A stretch of DNA of 64,000 bases from PALSA-612 sp963776375 (GCA_963776375.1 CAVZMF010000006.1:62001-126000), one strand, 5' to 3'. Counted from the stretch's first letter, positions 46,353-55,964 are shown. Program-made: numbers and translations. The notes: generated from the letters alone by a model not told the origin.

Positions 46353-46990
46353 TTGGTCGAGATCGCGATCGTGCGGACGACGACGATCCGCGTCGGCGTG
46401 CCTTGCTCGGAGTGCGTGCCGAGCTTTCCGATCCTGGCCACGACGTCGATGCCCTTGACGACCTTTCCGAGCAGGGCGTAGTCGGGAGGCAGGAACGACG
46501 CGTCGCCGCTGACGACGAAGAACTGGCTGCCGGACGTGCCTGCAGGCTCGGACGACGTCTTGGCCATCCCGACGATCCCGCGTGTGTACTTGAGCTTCTG
46601 CGGCGGCGGGTCGACGGTGCTGTAGCCGGGGCCGCCCATGCCGGACGCGGTCGGGTCGCCGCCCTGGATCACGAACCCGGGGATGATCCGGTGGAAGATC
46701 GTGTCGTTGTAGAACCGGCTCCGGGCGAGCGACACGAACGACGCGGCGAGGTGCGGCGAGACCTTGACGTTGATGCGGACCGTGAACGAGCCGCAGCTCG
46801 TCTCGAACGTCGCCGACCAGGTCTTGTTCGGGTCGAGAGGCTTCTTCGGCGGCTTGCGCGACTTGCTCGCAGGCTTGGGCGCCTTGACCTTCGGGCAGCT
46901 GCTCGCATGCGTGGCTGCCGACAGCGAGGCCGCGCCGAGCCCCGCGAGCACGGCGGTGAGAGCGAGCAGGATGACGGCGCGGCGCCTCAC
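46349..46990 (-). CDS. Secreted cyclophilin-type peptidyl-prolyl isomerase
   Basis: 213 aa with signal peptide and a Lys/Pro-rich linker, then the cyclophilin domain: FHRIIPGFVIQGGDPTASG, SSEPAGTSGSQFFVVSGDA. Extracytoplasmic protein folding. GTG 46990; the gene is followed directly by the MobA-like ORF. Confidence 0.92.
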   Translation of the reverse strand: MRRRAVILLALTAVLAGLGAASLSAATHASSCPKVKAPKPASKSRKPPKKPLDPNKTWSATFETSCGSFTVRINVKVSPHLAASFVSLARSRFYNDTIFHRIIPGFVIQGGDPTASGMGGPGYSTVDPPPQKLKYTRGIVGMAKTSSEPAGTSGSQFFVVSGDASFLPPDYALLGKVVKGIDVVARIGKLGTHSEQGTPTRIVVVRTIAISTK

Positions 46991-46993
46991 GCG

Positions 46994-48199
46994 TCAGCGC
47001 ACGGCGCGGATCGGAGCCGGGACGCGCCCGTTCTCCTCCAGCGCGATCCCGAGCCCGCCGGTGACCGTGAGGATGTCCGCCAGGTGGAGGAGCTTGAAGG
47101 TGAGCCTGCCCGCGCGCCGCTGCTCCGCCTCGTCCTCGATGTCGCCGAGGCCCTCCCAGAGGTCTCGGGCGCCGACGAGGATTTCCCGCAGCCGTTGCAG
47201 CTCCACGGCCTGCCCGCCCCGCTCCTCGCAGGCGTTGAGGGCGAGCCCGAGGACGCCGAAGGTGTCGGGCTTGCGCAGCCAGAGCAGTGACGTGGCCATC
47301 GACAGGTAGCCGTGGATGCGCGCGAAGACCATGGGCTGTATGAGCACGTCCGGTCCGCGCGGCGCCGTCGGCTGCACCGGCGGCTCGCCGGCCGCGATCC
47401 GATCGGCCGACCCGCCCAGCATCGCGCGCAGCTGCGGCTCGGAGAGCCCGGCGGCCCGCGCCGTGCGCACCGCGATCAGCAGCGAGCTCGGCTGTTGCCC
47501 GTACGGGTAGTCGGACGCGTACAGCACCTGCTCGGGCGAGATCTGCCGGTAGAAGTCGAGCAGGTCGACCGGGCTCCAGACCGAGGTGTCGAAGAACACG
47601 CCGGCCGTCCCGGCGAAGTTCGCCGCCAGCCCGGCAAGATCGGCGATGCCCGCGTGCGCGATGATCAGCTGCGCGTCGGGGTAGCGCTCGTGGAGCCGGG
47701 CGAGGTCGTCGGCGATCGGCGGCAGCCCGCGCCCGCCGTGGATCAGGATCGGCACCCGGTACTCGGCCGCGACTGCGAAGACGGGCGTCAGCCGCTCGTC
47801 GTTCAGGAGGAAGCGCTGCGCCCGCGGATGCAGCTTGATCCCGCACGCGCCGCGGTCGAGGCAGCGCCGAGCCTCCTCGATCGGCTCCTCGGAGAGGTCG
47901 AGCCGCACGAACGGGATCAACCGCCCCTCCGACCGCCCGGCCGCCTCGAGCGTGCGGTCGTTCGCGGCGCTGAAGCTCGGGTGGCGGTCGGGCTCGTCCA
48001 TGCAGAAGATGTTCGCCCGGGACATGCCGTAGGCGTCCATGATCCCGAGCAGCTCGTCGAAGTGGCCCTTCATGCCGTCGATGTCGTCGCCGAGGTGGGT
48101 GTGCACGTCGAAGACCTCGGCGCCCTCGGGAAGCTCCTTGCGCAGCTCCGCGTCCCAGAAGGAACTGAGCGCGAGCGCGCGTTCGTACGCAGCGTGCAC
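46994..48199 (-). CDS. Amidohydrolase family 2 (TIM-barrel metal hydrolase)
   Basis: 401 aa. DVHTHLG, GIKLHPRAQRF, ILIHGGRG, IIAHAG and YASDYPYG supply the His/Asp ligands of the amidohydrolase 2 family (decarboxylase or hydrolase). A C-terminal helical extension of about 110 residues is unusual. GTG 48199. Substrate unknown; first gene of the minus-strand set with the cyclophilin and MobA-like genes. Confidence 0.85.
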   Translation of the reverse strand: MHAAYERALALSSFWDAELRKELPEGAEVFDVHTHLGDDIDGMKGHFDELLGIMDAYGMSRANIFCMDEPDRHPSFSAANDRTLEAAGRSEGRLIPFVRLDLSEEPIEEARRCLDRGACGIKLHPRAQRFLLNDERLTPVFAVAAEYRVPILIHGGRGLPPIADDLARLHERYPDAQLIIAHAGIADLAGLAANFAGTAGVFFDTSVWSPVDLLDFYRQISPEQVLYASDYPYGQQPSSLLIAVRTARAAGLSEPQLRAMLGGSADRIAAGEPPVQPTAPRGPDVLIQPMVFARIHGYLSMATSLLWLRKPDTFGVLGLALNACEERGGQAVELQRLREILVGARDLWEGLGDIEDEAEQRRAGRLTFKLLHLADILTVTGGLGIALEENGRVPAPIRAVR

Positions 48200-48262
48200 C
48201 GAGCCACTCTAGCTTTCGCTTCCTTTCGGGAGTACGCTCGCCAGCGACGAAAGGACGGCGCT

Positions 48263-51148
48263 TTGGACGGCGAGCTCTCGTTTCGTGTCCTGGGCGGGCT
48301 GGAGGTGTGGCGGAACGGTGAGCCGCTGTCGGCTGGTGCCGCGAAGCAGCGCGCGCTGCTCGGTCTGTTGCTGATCCGGCGCGGCGAGGTGCCTCGCGAC
48401 GTGCTCGGTGGAGGCACTGTGGGGCGAACGTCCCCCGAAGGGCGCGCGGAACACGCTTCAGGTGTACGTGTCCGACTGCCGATCCGTCCTCGGCAGGGGG
48501 GTGATCGTGACGACGTCGGGCGGCTATCGACTGGATGTCGAGCCGGGCGCCGTGGACGCGGGGCGGTTCGAGTCGCTCTTTCGCGAAGGCAGCGACCTCC
48601 TCGCCGCCGGCGAAGTCCGCCGAGCCTCGGCTCTGCTGTCGGAGGGCCTCGGGCTGTGGCGGGGGCCGGCGTTCGCCGATCTGCGCTACGAGGCGTTCGC
48701 TCAGGTGGAAGCCGGTCGTCTCGACGAGCTCCGGCTCGCCTGTGTGGAGGAGCGGATCGACGCGGAGCTGCAGCTGGGCCACCACGCGGAGCTCGTGGGA
48801 GAGGTGGAGGCGTTGGTCGTCGAGCACCCGTTGCGGGAGCGGCTCCGCGCTCAGCTGATCCTTGCGCTTTACCGGTCACACCGACAGTCGGAGGCGCTGG
48901 CGCAATACCAGGCCGCGCGGCGAATGCTGGCGGACGAGCTGGGCCTCGAGCCGAGTCCGGAGCTGCGGGAGCTGGAGCGGATGATCCTCTCTCACGACCC
49001 CGCACTCGCGGCTCCGCCGGCGCCGTCCGCGCCGACAACGAACCTGCCGTTCCAGCCGACGCCGTTCATCGGCCGCGACAGCGAGCTGGCGGAGCTCCTC
49101 GAGCTGATCCGCGGCGGCAGCCGCCGGCTGGTGACGCTGACCGGCGCGGGTGGGTCGGGCAAGACGCGGCTGGCGATCGAAGCTGCCTCCGGCTCCTGCC
49201 CGCGTTCGAGCACGGCGTCTGGTGGGTTCCGCTGCAGGCGCTCGACGGATCCCCAGCTCGTGCTCCCGACGATTGCCGATGCCGTGAACGCGAAGGGCGA
49301 TCTTGCCCAGCACATCGGCGGCAAGAGCATGCTCGTCCTGATCGACAATTTCGAGCACCTGCTCGACGCCGGCCCGGACGTGGGAGGGCTGCTCAGTCAC
49401 TGTCCGGCGCTCTTCGTGCTGACGACGAGCCGCGAGCCGCTGCACGTCGCGGCGGAGCGAGAATACCGTGTCCTGCCCATGACGGAGGGGGACGCCGTTG
49501 CGCTGTTCGACGAGCGCGCCGTTCAGTCTGCACCGGAGGCGATCCTCGCGGACATCTGCGATCGTCTCGATTGCCTTCCACTCGCTGTCGAGCTCGCCGC
49601 CGCCGGGACGAGCGTGCTGACGCCGGAGCAGATTCTCCTCGGGCTCGATGAGCGGCTGTCGTTTCTCGGCAGCGGCCCCCGCGACGCGCCGGTCAGGCAA
49701 CAGACGCTGCGCGCGACGATCGAGTGGAGCTACGACTTGCTCACACCGGTCGAGCAGCGGCTGTTTGCACAACTCAGTGCGCTCGCCGGCAGCTGGGATC
49801 TGGCGGCTGCGGAAGCGGTCTGCCGTTTCGACGGGGCCGACCCGGGCGTCGAGGACGGGCTGTTCTCGCTGATCGAGAAGAGCATCGTCGCTCGGCAGCC
49901 GGTCGACGGCGGTCGGACGCGCTATTCGATGCTCCAGACGATCCGTGAGTACGCCGTCACCGTCCTGCAGGCGAGCGGTGAGCGGCCTTCCGCACGTCGG
50001 CGGCATGCAGAGCATTTCCTCGAGGTCTTCCGGCGAGTGACGCGGGCCCGGATCGACGGGGACGTTCCGGCGGGGGACGAAGGCGACGATTGGCTCGCCG
50101 ACGACCTGCCGAACCTCCGCGAGGCGCTCTCGTTCGCGCTCGAGGAAGGTGACCCGGAGCTCGCACTCGGACTGGCGGGCCGGGGAGGACTGGCGTGGAC
50201 GCAGACCGGGGCGACGGTCGAGGGGCAGGCATGGCTCCGTCGGGTCCTCGACGAGACCGAGCAACTCCAGACGCCGGCACGGGCAGAAGTTCTCCTCCGG
50301 CTGGGCGCGGTGGAGCAGTTCATGGGTAATTTCCGCGAAGCCGAGGAGCTCTGCGAGGAGGCGCGTCGACTCTTCGAACGTCACGGCGATCGGCGGGGCG
50401 TGCTTCAGGCCTTGATCGGCGTTATCGAGCTCGGCGAGGTGACAAAGGATCTCGATCGGAGGCGGAGCATGATCGAATCAGCTCTCGCAATCGCGGACGA
50501 GATCGAACACGACTTCGACCGCGCCCGGATCCTGTTCTGGGCGGCGGATGTCGAGAACACCGCAGGAGACTACGACCGGGCAGATGCCCTGCTCGAGGAA
50601 GGGCTCGCGCTCGTCCGCAAGCTCGGCGTCCCGCGCCGGCTCTGGGCGTGGCAGCTCGTGAACATGGGTTGGTTCGCGATGCAGCGGGGTGACTACGCCC
50701 GCGCGAAGGTGGTGCTCGAGGATTACATCGAGCACAGCTCGCTGAAGTATCCGAACGGCATCGCGATCGCCCACGGCAACCTCGGGGTGGTCGCCCTCCA
50801 CGAGCATCAGCCCGACCTGGCCGATTCCCATTTCCGGCGGTCGCTGGAACTCGCGCGTGAGCCGGGTATCAAACACCTGATCGCCGAGTCGCTTCACGGG
50901 ATGGCGGCGGTCGCTTCGATCGACGGTGACCTCGAACGAACGGCACGGCTGTGGAGTGTGGCGAGCTCCTTGAAGGCGACGATGGCGATGCCGCTCACGG
51001 AGCCGGAGGAGTTCATCGTCGCCGAGTACCTCCAACCGGCTCGGCGCGGGCTCTCCGACGATGCCTACGCACGAGCGAGCGCAGAAGGCGCGGGGATGAC
51101 GATAGACGAGGCGATTGCATATGCGCTGGGCGGGGCGGCTCCTCGTGA
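48263..51148 (+). CDS. SARP-STAND-TPR transcriptional regulator 1 (AfsR-like), apparent frameshifts
   Basis: About 960 aa. N-terminal OmpR-like DNA-binding domain (LSFRVLGGLEVWRNGEPL; ALWGERPPKGARNTLQVYVS), bacterial transcriptional activation domain to about residue 240, NB-ARC ATPase with Walker A TGAGGSGKT (near residue 295), Walker B SMLVLIDNFEHLL and LPLAVELAAA, then a long TPR-like region ending IDEAIAYALGG. Single-base shifts occur near 48407, 49190, 49244 and 51140; without the last, the ORF runs into anti-sense of peptide gene 1. TTG 48263 has AAAGGA upstream and aligns with the start of the paralogue at 52351. Such proteins activate nearby genes in response to a signal bound by the STAND/TPR part. 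Confidence 0.85.
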
Positions 51149-51157
51149 ACCGCCCCG
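51131..51157. terminator. Hairpin at the end of regulator 1
   Basis: CGGGGCGG and CCGCCCCG around an 11-nt loop that contains the proposed TGA. Separates regulator 1 from convergent peptide gene 1. Confidence 0.6.
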
Positions 51158-51191
51158 CCGTCGTCGCGCATCGGCGCTGCTGGCATTGCCA

Positions 51192-51308
51192 TCAACTGCA
51201 GCCTGCGGTCGTGCAATGGATGTTCGTCGACTTCGCCGCCGGCGTGGATGCGGCCGCGACCGATCCGAGCAATGCGGCGGCCAACAGGGTGACGAGCACC
51301 TGCTTCAC
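51192..51308 (-). CDS. Small secreted Cys-pair peptide 1 (CTTAGC)
   Basis: 38 aa with a strong GAGGAGG site and GTG start. A basic-hydrophobic signal segment (MKQVLVTLLAAALLGSVAAA) is followed by a polar tail with HCTTAGCS at the very end. The Cys-Thr-x3-Cys ending, length and signal match peptides 2 and 3. Convergent with regulator 1, three dozen bases from its stop. Its 5' region is nearly the same as that of peptide 2 (hairpin and 11-bp repeats). Confidence 0.7.
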   Translation of the reverse strand: MKQVLVTLLAAALLGSVAAASTPAAKSTNIHCTTAGCS

Positions 51309-51327
51309 GGAGTCCTCCTCGGTTGTC

Positions 51328-51346
51328 CGGAGGGCCGATCCCTCCG
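51328..51346 (-). promoter_or_regulatory. Conserved 5'-leader hairpin of peptide gene 1
   Basis: CGGAGGG-ccgat-CCCTCCG, 20 bp upstream of the start; identical stem and loop occur before peptide gene 2 at 52195-52213. Confidence 0.65.
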
Positions 51347-51376
51347 ACCGCGGAGAAGGTGCGCCGGGTCCCTGTA

Positions 51377-51397
51377 GCGACGCTGAGGCCGCGCTGA
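51377..51397 (-). promoter_or_regulatory. 11-bp-spaced direct repeats before peptide gene 1 (candidate SARP site)
   Basis: GCGACGCTGA (51377-51386) and GCCGCGCTGA (51388-51397) repeat with an 11-bp period, two mismatches. The same pair, perfect, precedes peptide gene 2. Confidence 0.55.
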
Positions 51398-51424
51398 AGC
51401 GGCTCGGACTGGCGGTCGCCGACG

Positions 51425-52043
51425 CTAGAAGATCCTGCCGCTGCTGACGGGTATCGAACGCCGGCGGGCGATCACGTCGAAGACGTGCCGGTCCAGGCGG
51501 CCTCTCGCTCACGCAGCAGCTCGATACGGAAGCCGTTCAGCAGCGTGACGAGCTGCTTGCGCGTCAGGAAGGTCAGGCCGGGATCGCCGGCTCTGCCGTC
51601 CTGGTCGCCGAGGAGCTGCCCGACGAACCAGCCCGCCGGGCTGGATCACCGGCACGATCCTGCTCCACACGGGCCCGAAAGCTTCCTGTGGCCGGCGCGG
51701 CAGGGTCGGTGCCGGCGGAGATCAGGTCGGCCGATGGAAGCGCGAGCGCACGGAACTCGCCGACCTGGATCGTGAGGCGGGCGAAGTGTTTGTTCGGTAT
51801 CCCGGCCAGGAGCTGCTTCTTCGCCCTTGCAGTCTCCGTGACCGCCAGCACGGTCCACCCCAGGTGTAGTAGGTCGAGGGAGTCAAGGCGGTCTCGGTAG
51901 CCGAGGTCGATTGCGAGCAGCGGGCGATTGCGGTCCGTTGCGACAGGAAGCAACGGAAGCACCTCGACGAGCAAGGGAGACGCAGCAGGGCGGCCGCCTC
52001 CGACCGCCCTGCCAGGGAGCTCCTGCGTGTTTCGGCGCCCCAC
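51425..52043 (-). CDS. SAM-methyltransferase-like protein (TehB/thiopurine-type fold), altered motif I, apparent frameshifts
   Basis: About 205 aa. ASPLLVEVLPLLPVATD and AIDLGYRDRLDSLDLL align with class I methyltransferases of the tellurite-resistance type, but the glycine motif (normally DLGCGxGxD) reads DLGYRDRLD. The second half, RIVPVIQPGGWFVGQLLGDQ and FLTRKQLVTLL to HVFDVIARRR, is typical, after one-base shifts near 51704, 51631 and 51500. The GTG at 52043 overlaps the stop of peptide gene 2 by one base, so the two are probably co-translated. It could be a peptide-linked enzyme, a binding protein or a decaying gene. Confidence 0.55.
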
Positions 52044-52175
52044 TAGTTGTTGTGGGGGCAGCCCGAGAGCGTGCACTTGAGTGTCGGGCCCCGTCTGGGC
52101 CGCCGACGCGCTGCCCGCGGCGACCGCCGAGCCCAGCAGCGCGGTCGCAAAGAGGGTGATGAGAAGCTTCTTCAA
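52043..52175 (-). CDS. Small secreted Cys-pair peptide 2 (CTLSGC), one apparent frameshift
   Basis: TTG 52175 follows GAGGAGGT. MKKLLITLFATALLGSAVAA is a signal segment, then GSASAAQTGP. One surplus base in the GGGGCCCG run (about 52090) must be removed to read TLKCTLSGCPHNN-stop, the Cys-Thr-x3-Cys ending shared with peptides 1 and 3. Read without correction, the signal fuses in frame to the methyltransferase-like ORF. Divergent from regulator 2, with hairpin and direct repeats between. Confidence 0.65.
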
Positions 52176-52194
52176 CGTGACCTCCTCGGTCTTC

Positions 52195-52213
52195 CGGAGG
52201 GCCGATCCCTCCG
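52195..52213 (-). promoter_or_regulatory. Conserved 5'-leader hairpin of peptide gene 2
   Basis: CGGAGGG-ccgat-CCCTCCG, same position relative to the start as in peptide gene 1. Confidence 0.65.
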
Positions 52214-52243
52214 ATGGCGAGGAGGGTGCGCGGCGCCGCTGTA

Positions 52244-52264
52244 GCGACGCTGACGCGACGCTGA
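52244..52264. promoter_or_regulatory. Perfect 11-bp-period direct repeat (candidate SARP operator)
   Basis: GCGACGCTGA at 52244-52253 and again at 52255-52264. SARP activators bind direct heptamer repeats spaced by one helical turn near the -35 region. On the peptide-gene strand a TACAGC -10-like box follows. Also lies upstream of regulator 2 on the other strand. Confidence 0.6.
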
Positions 52265-52350
52265 AGTCTCAGTCAGCGAGGCGGGCGATTCCGCATGGCT
52301 TGTGGGATTTGCGACGTAGGCGTAGGTTGTGCAAACAGGGAGGTAGTGCG

Positions 52351-55300
52351 CTGGGCGTAGGGCTTTCGTTCGGGATTCTCGGCCCGCTCGAGGTACGGCG
52401 GGAAGTCGTGCCGATTGCGGTAGGAGCGGCGAAGCAGCGAACGCTGCTGGCCGTGTTGCTTCTGAACAGATCCGGCGTCAGCCGCGATCGCCTGATCGAC
52501 GCCTTGTGGGGAGAGCGGACGCCGCCGGGGGCGCGGAACACGCTGCAGGTGTACGTGTCGAGTTTGCGGCGCGTACTCGGCCGCGCGGCGATCGAGACGA
52601 CGCCGACCGGGTATCGGCTGCCGCTTGATTCAGGTTCGCTCGACTCGGAGCGCTTCGAGCGCCTGCTCCGCTCGGGCAGCGCTGCGCTGGCCTCCGGCGA
52701 GCTTGCCGCTGCCGCGGAGACGCTTGCCGAGGCGCTCGCCCTCTGGCGTGGGCCTGCCTTTGCGGACTTCCGCTACGACGCATTTGCGCAGGCGGAGGCG
52801 GGTCGCCTCGAGGAGTTGCGGCTTGTCTGCCTCGAGGAGCGGATCGAAGCCGAGCTCGCGCTGGGTCGGCATGCCGCGCTTGTCGGAGAGCTGGAGGCAA
52901 TCATCCTCGAGCAGCCGCTGCGCGAGCGCCTCCGCGGCCAGTTGATCCTGGCGCTGTACGGTCCAGGCCGGCAGGGCGACGCGCTCGCCGCGTACCAGAA
53001 AGCCCGCCGCATGTTGTCCAACGAGCTCGGCCTGGAGCCGAGCCCCGAGCTGCAGGAGCTACAGCGATTGATCCTCGCGCACGATGCTTCCTTAGCGCCA
53101 CCGGCGCCTGCAAAGAGCGTCTGAGCGGAACGGTCACCTTCATGTTCACGGACATCGAAGGGTCGACCGGCCTGCTCAAACGGTTGGGCCGCGAGCATTA
53201 CGCAGAGCTGTTGGCGCTCCATCAGGCGTTGCTGCGCGAGGCGTTCGCGACGCACCGGGGCGAGGAGATCGACTCGCAGGGCGATTCGTTCTTCGTCACC
53301 TTCCGAAGTGCGTCCGACGCAGTATCGGCGGCGGTGGCGATCCAGCGCTCGCTTGCGGATCACGAGTGGCCCGACGATGTCGAGCCGCGCGTCCGGATCG
53401 GCATCCACTCGGGCGAGGCGTCGGCGGCCGGTGAGCGGTACATCGGCCTCTCCGTGCATCGCGCCGCCCGCATCGGCGATGCCGGCCACGGTGGTCAGGT
53501 GCTGCTGTCCGACGCGACGCGTGTGCTGGTCGAGGACGAACTCCCCGCAGACGTCTACCTGCAGGAGCTCGGCGAGTATCGCCTGAAGGACGTCGATCGC
53601 CCCGAGCGGATCTCACAAGTCATGGCCGAAGGGTTGCAGGTCGAGTTCCCGCCGCTGCGCGGCAAGCCACAGTCGAACCTGCCGTTGCAGCCGACGCCGT
53701 TCATCGGTCGCGAGCAGAGCTTGCGGAGCTCGTGGCGCTCGTTCGTGGCGGCAGCCGCCGGCTGGTGACTCTGACCGGGGCCGGCGGATCAGGCAAGACG
53801 CGGCTCGCGATCGAGGCCTCACGCGCTCTCGAGGACGACTACCCGGACGGCGTCCGGTGGGTGCCGCTGCAGTCGCTCACGATCCCACGTTGGTAGTGCC
53901 GACTGTCGCCGGCTCGATCGGTGCGAAGGGAGACATCGGGGAATCGATCGGCACGAAGCGGATGCTGCTCGTGCTCGACAACTTCGAACAACTGCTCGCC
54001 GCGAGGAGCGACGTGACGGAAATCCTGGCCGACTGCGCGAATGTGCAGCTGCTCGTCACCAGCCGCGAACCCCTGAACGTTGCCGCCGAGCGCGAATACC
54101 GCGTCCCCCCGATGACCGAGGCGGATGCAGTTGCGCTCTTCGACGAACGCGCCGTCGAGGGTGGTTCTCGGGAAACGACGGCCGACGTCTGCCGGCGGGT
54201 CGACTGTCTCCCGCTCGCGGTGGAGCTCGCCGCCGCCCGCACGCGAGCCTTCACGCTCGAGCAAGTCCTCAGCCGTCTCGACGACCGGTTGTCGTTCCTG
54301 AGCGGGGTCCCCGCGACGCGCCCGCTCGGCAGCAAACGCTGCGGGCGACGATCGACTGGAGCTACGACCTGCTGCGGCCCGGGGAGCAGCGGCTGTTTGA
54401 GCGGCTGGGCGTCTTTGCTGGCAGCTGGGACTTTGCGGGGGCTGCCGCTGTGTGCAAGTTCGACGACGGTTGCGGCGCGCTGGTCGAGGGCGTCGTGTCC
54501 TTGATCGAGAAGAGCCTCGTCAGCCGGGAGTTGGATGTCGGAGGCCAATCGTGCTACTCGATGCTCGAAACGATCCGCAGCTACGCGATCGACCGATTAC
54601 AGGAGGCAGGCGAGCTGCGCACTGTTCAGCGGCGTCACGCGGAGTACTTTCTCGCGCTGCTCGAGCGAGTGCTGATTCGGACCGGCCAAGAATTCGCAGG
54701 GGAGGACGACGCTGCGGATGACCGACCACCTGACGAGCTCCCGAACCTCAGAGGAGCTCTCGAGTTCTCACTGGACGCCGGCGAGCCCGAGCTTGCGCTT
54801 CGCCTGGCAGCCAGCGGTGGTCAGGCCTGGGGGATGAACGGAGCAATGATCGAAGGACGCGCCTGGATGATCCGCGTGCTGGACCACGCCGGGGATCTGC
54901 AGACGCCCGAGCACGCACGCGCCCTTGTCAGCCTCGGCGAATGCGAGTTGGTGCTCGGCAACGTACGCGCTGCCGCCCAACGCTACGAGCAAGCACGCGA
55001 CCTCTCCGAGCGCTGCGCTGACAAGCTTGGTGTTCTCGAGGCCCTGATCTACGCGATCGAGCTGGTGGCGGTGACAAACGATCGCGAGCAACAGCGTCTC
55101 CTGCCTGCGGCTCGAGCACTTGCGAACGAGGTCGGAAGCGACTTCGACCGTGCGCGTCTTCTGTTCGCAGAGGCGGGGATCGAGACCAGATCCGGTCACT
55201 TCGAACGCGCAGACGCGATGCTCGAGGAGGGTCTCCAGCTCATGCGCAACCTGGGCGTGCCGCGCCGCGTTTGGGCTTGGCAACTGATGAACGCAGGCTA

Positions 55301-55769
55301 CATGGCCCTAGAGCGGCAGGACTTCGCGCGTGCGAGGTCGGCATTTGAGGAGTACCTGGCCGAGACGTCGGCCAAGCACCCGATTGGCACTGCGATCGCT
55401 GAGTGCAATCTCGGGCTCGTGGCGCTGTACGAGCATCAGCGTGATGCGGCTGCGGAACATCTTCGGCAGGCGCTTGTCCTTGCCCGCGAATCTGAGGCGA
55501 AGGTGTTGATCGCCGAGTGCCTGCATGGGATGGCCGCCGTGGCGGCAATCGACGGCGATGCCGAACGGTCCGCCCGTCTCTGGGGGGCGGGCGACTCGTT
55601 GAAGGAGGTGACCTCGGTGCCGCTCTCGGCCCCGGAGAAGTTCATCGTCGATCAGTACCTCGAGCCGGTGCAAGCTCGTCTCGCCGACAACGTCCATGCG
55701 GCGAGAGCGGAGGGTGCGGCGATGAGCCTGGACGAGGCAATCGCTTATGCACTCGGCGGGGTGAGCTGA
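52351..55769 (+). CDS. SARP-cyclase-STAND-TPR regulator 2, apparent frameshifts
   Basis: About 1,140 aa. SARP DNA-binding (LSFGILGPLEVRREVVPI; ALWGERTPPGARNTLQVYVS) and BTAD domains, then a class III nucleotidyl cyclase domain (FMFTDIEGSTGLLKRLG; IDSQGDSFFVTF, metal aspartates present, the purine-specifying Lys replaced by Asp), then NB-ARC (TGAGGSGKT; MLLVLDNFEQLL) and TPR repeats ending LDEAIAYALGGVS. One-base shifts near 53123 (creating a TGA), 53716, 53881 and 54307 (G-run). Possibly the TGA at 53124 is real and splits SARP from the rest, but the paralogue is one chain. The start is a CTG at 52351 after GGGAGG, or TTG 52327. Confidence 0.8.
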
Positions 55770-55788
55770 GCAAGCCGAAGATCGGCGA

Positions 55789-55809
55789 GGGCGGCCGTTT
55801 GGGCCGCCC
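55789..55809. terminator. Hairpin at the end of regulator 2
   Basis: GGGCGGCC-gtttg-GGCCGCCC, 20 bp after the stop and between regulator 2 and convergent peptide gene 3. Confidence 0.65.
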
Positions 55810-55835
55810 CGCCGCAGGCATCGCGCACTTCCCGG

Positions 55836-55964
55836 CTAGCGGCCCGTGTTGTACGGAGGGCAGTAGCCGAGGGTGCAGTGCGGTGCATCCGCCGCCGCCC
55901 CTTGAGCGAAGAGCGTCGCGGCGAGCGCCCCCGCCACGAACAGAACCACGAGGAATTTCTTCAT
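55836..55964 (-). CDS. Small secreted Cys-pair peptide 3 (CTLGYC)
   Basis: 42 aa, uninterrupted. ATG 55964 follows GGAGGAGG. MKKFLVVLFVAGALAATLFA is the signal segment; after AQGAAA the tail reads DAPHCTLGYCPPYNTGR. Cys-Thr-x3-Cys is the shared motif of the three peptides. Convergent with regulator 2. Its leader lacks the 11-bp repeats but keeps GGCTCTCCG and ACCGG before the ribosome site, faintly like the other two. Confidence 0.72.
   Translation of the reverse strand: MKKFLVVLFVAGALAATLFAQGAAADAPHCTLGYCPPYNTGR

Noticed and set aside
51192..55964. The Cys-pair peptides as lanthipeptides or other classical RiPPs
   Set aside because: No LanB/LanC/LanM, radical SAM or YcaO gene is present; the N-termini look like Sec signals, not RiPP leaders.
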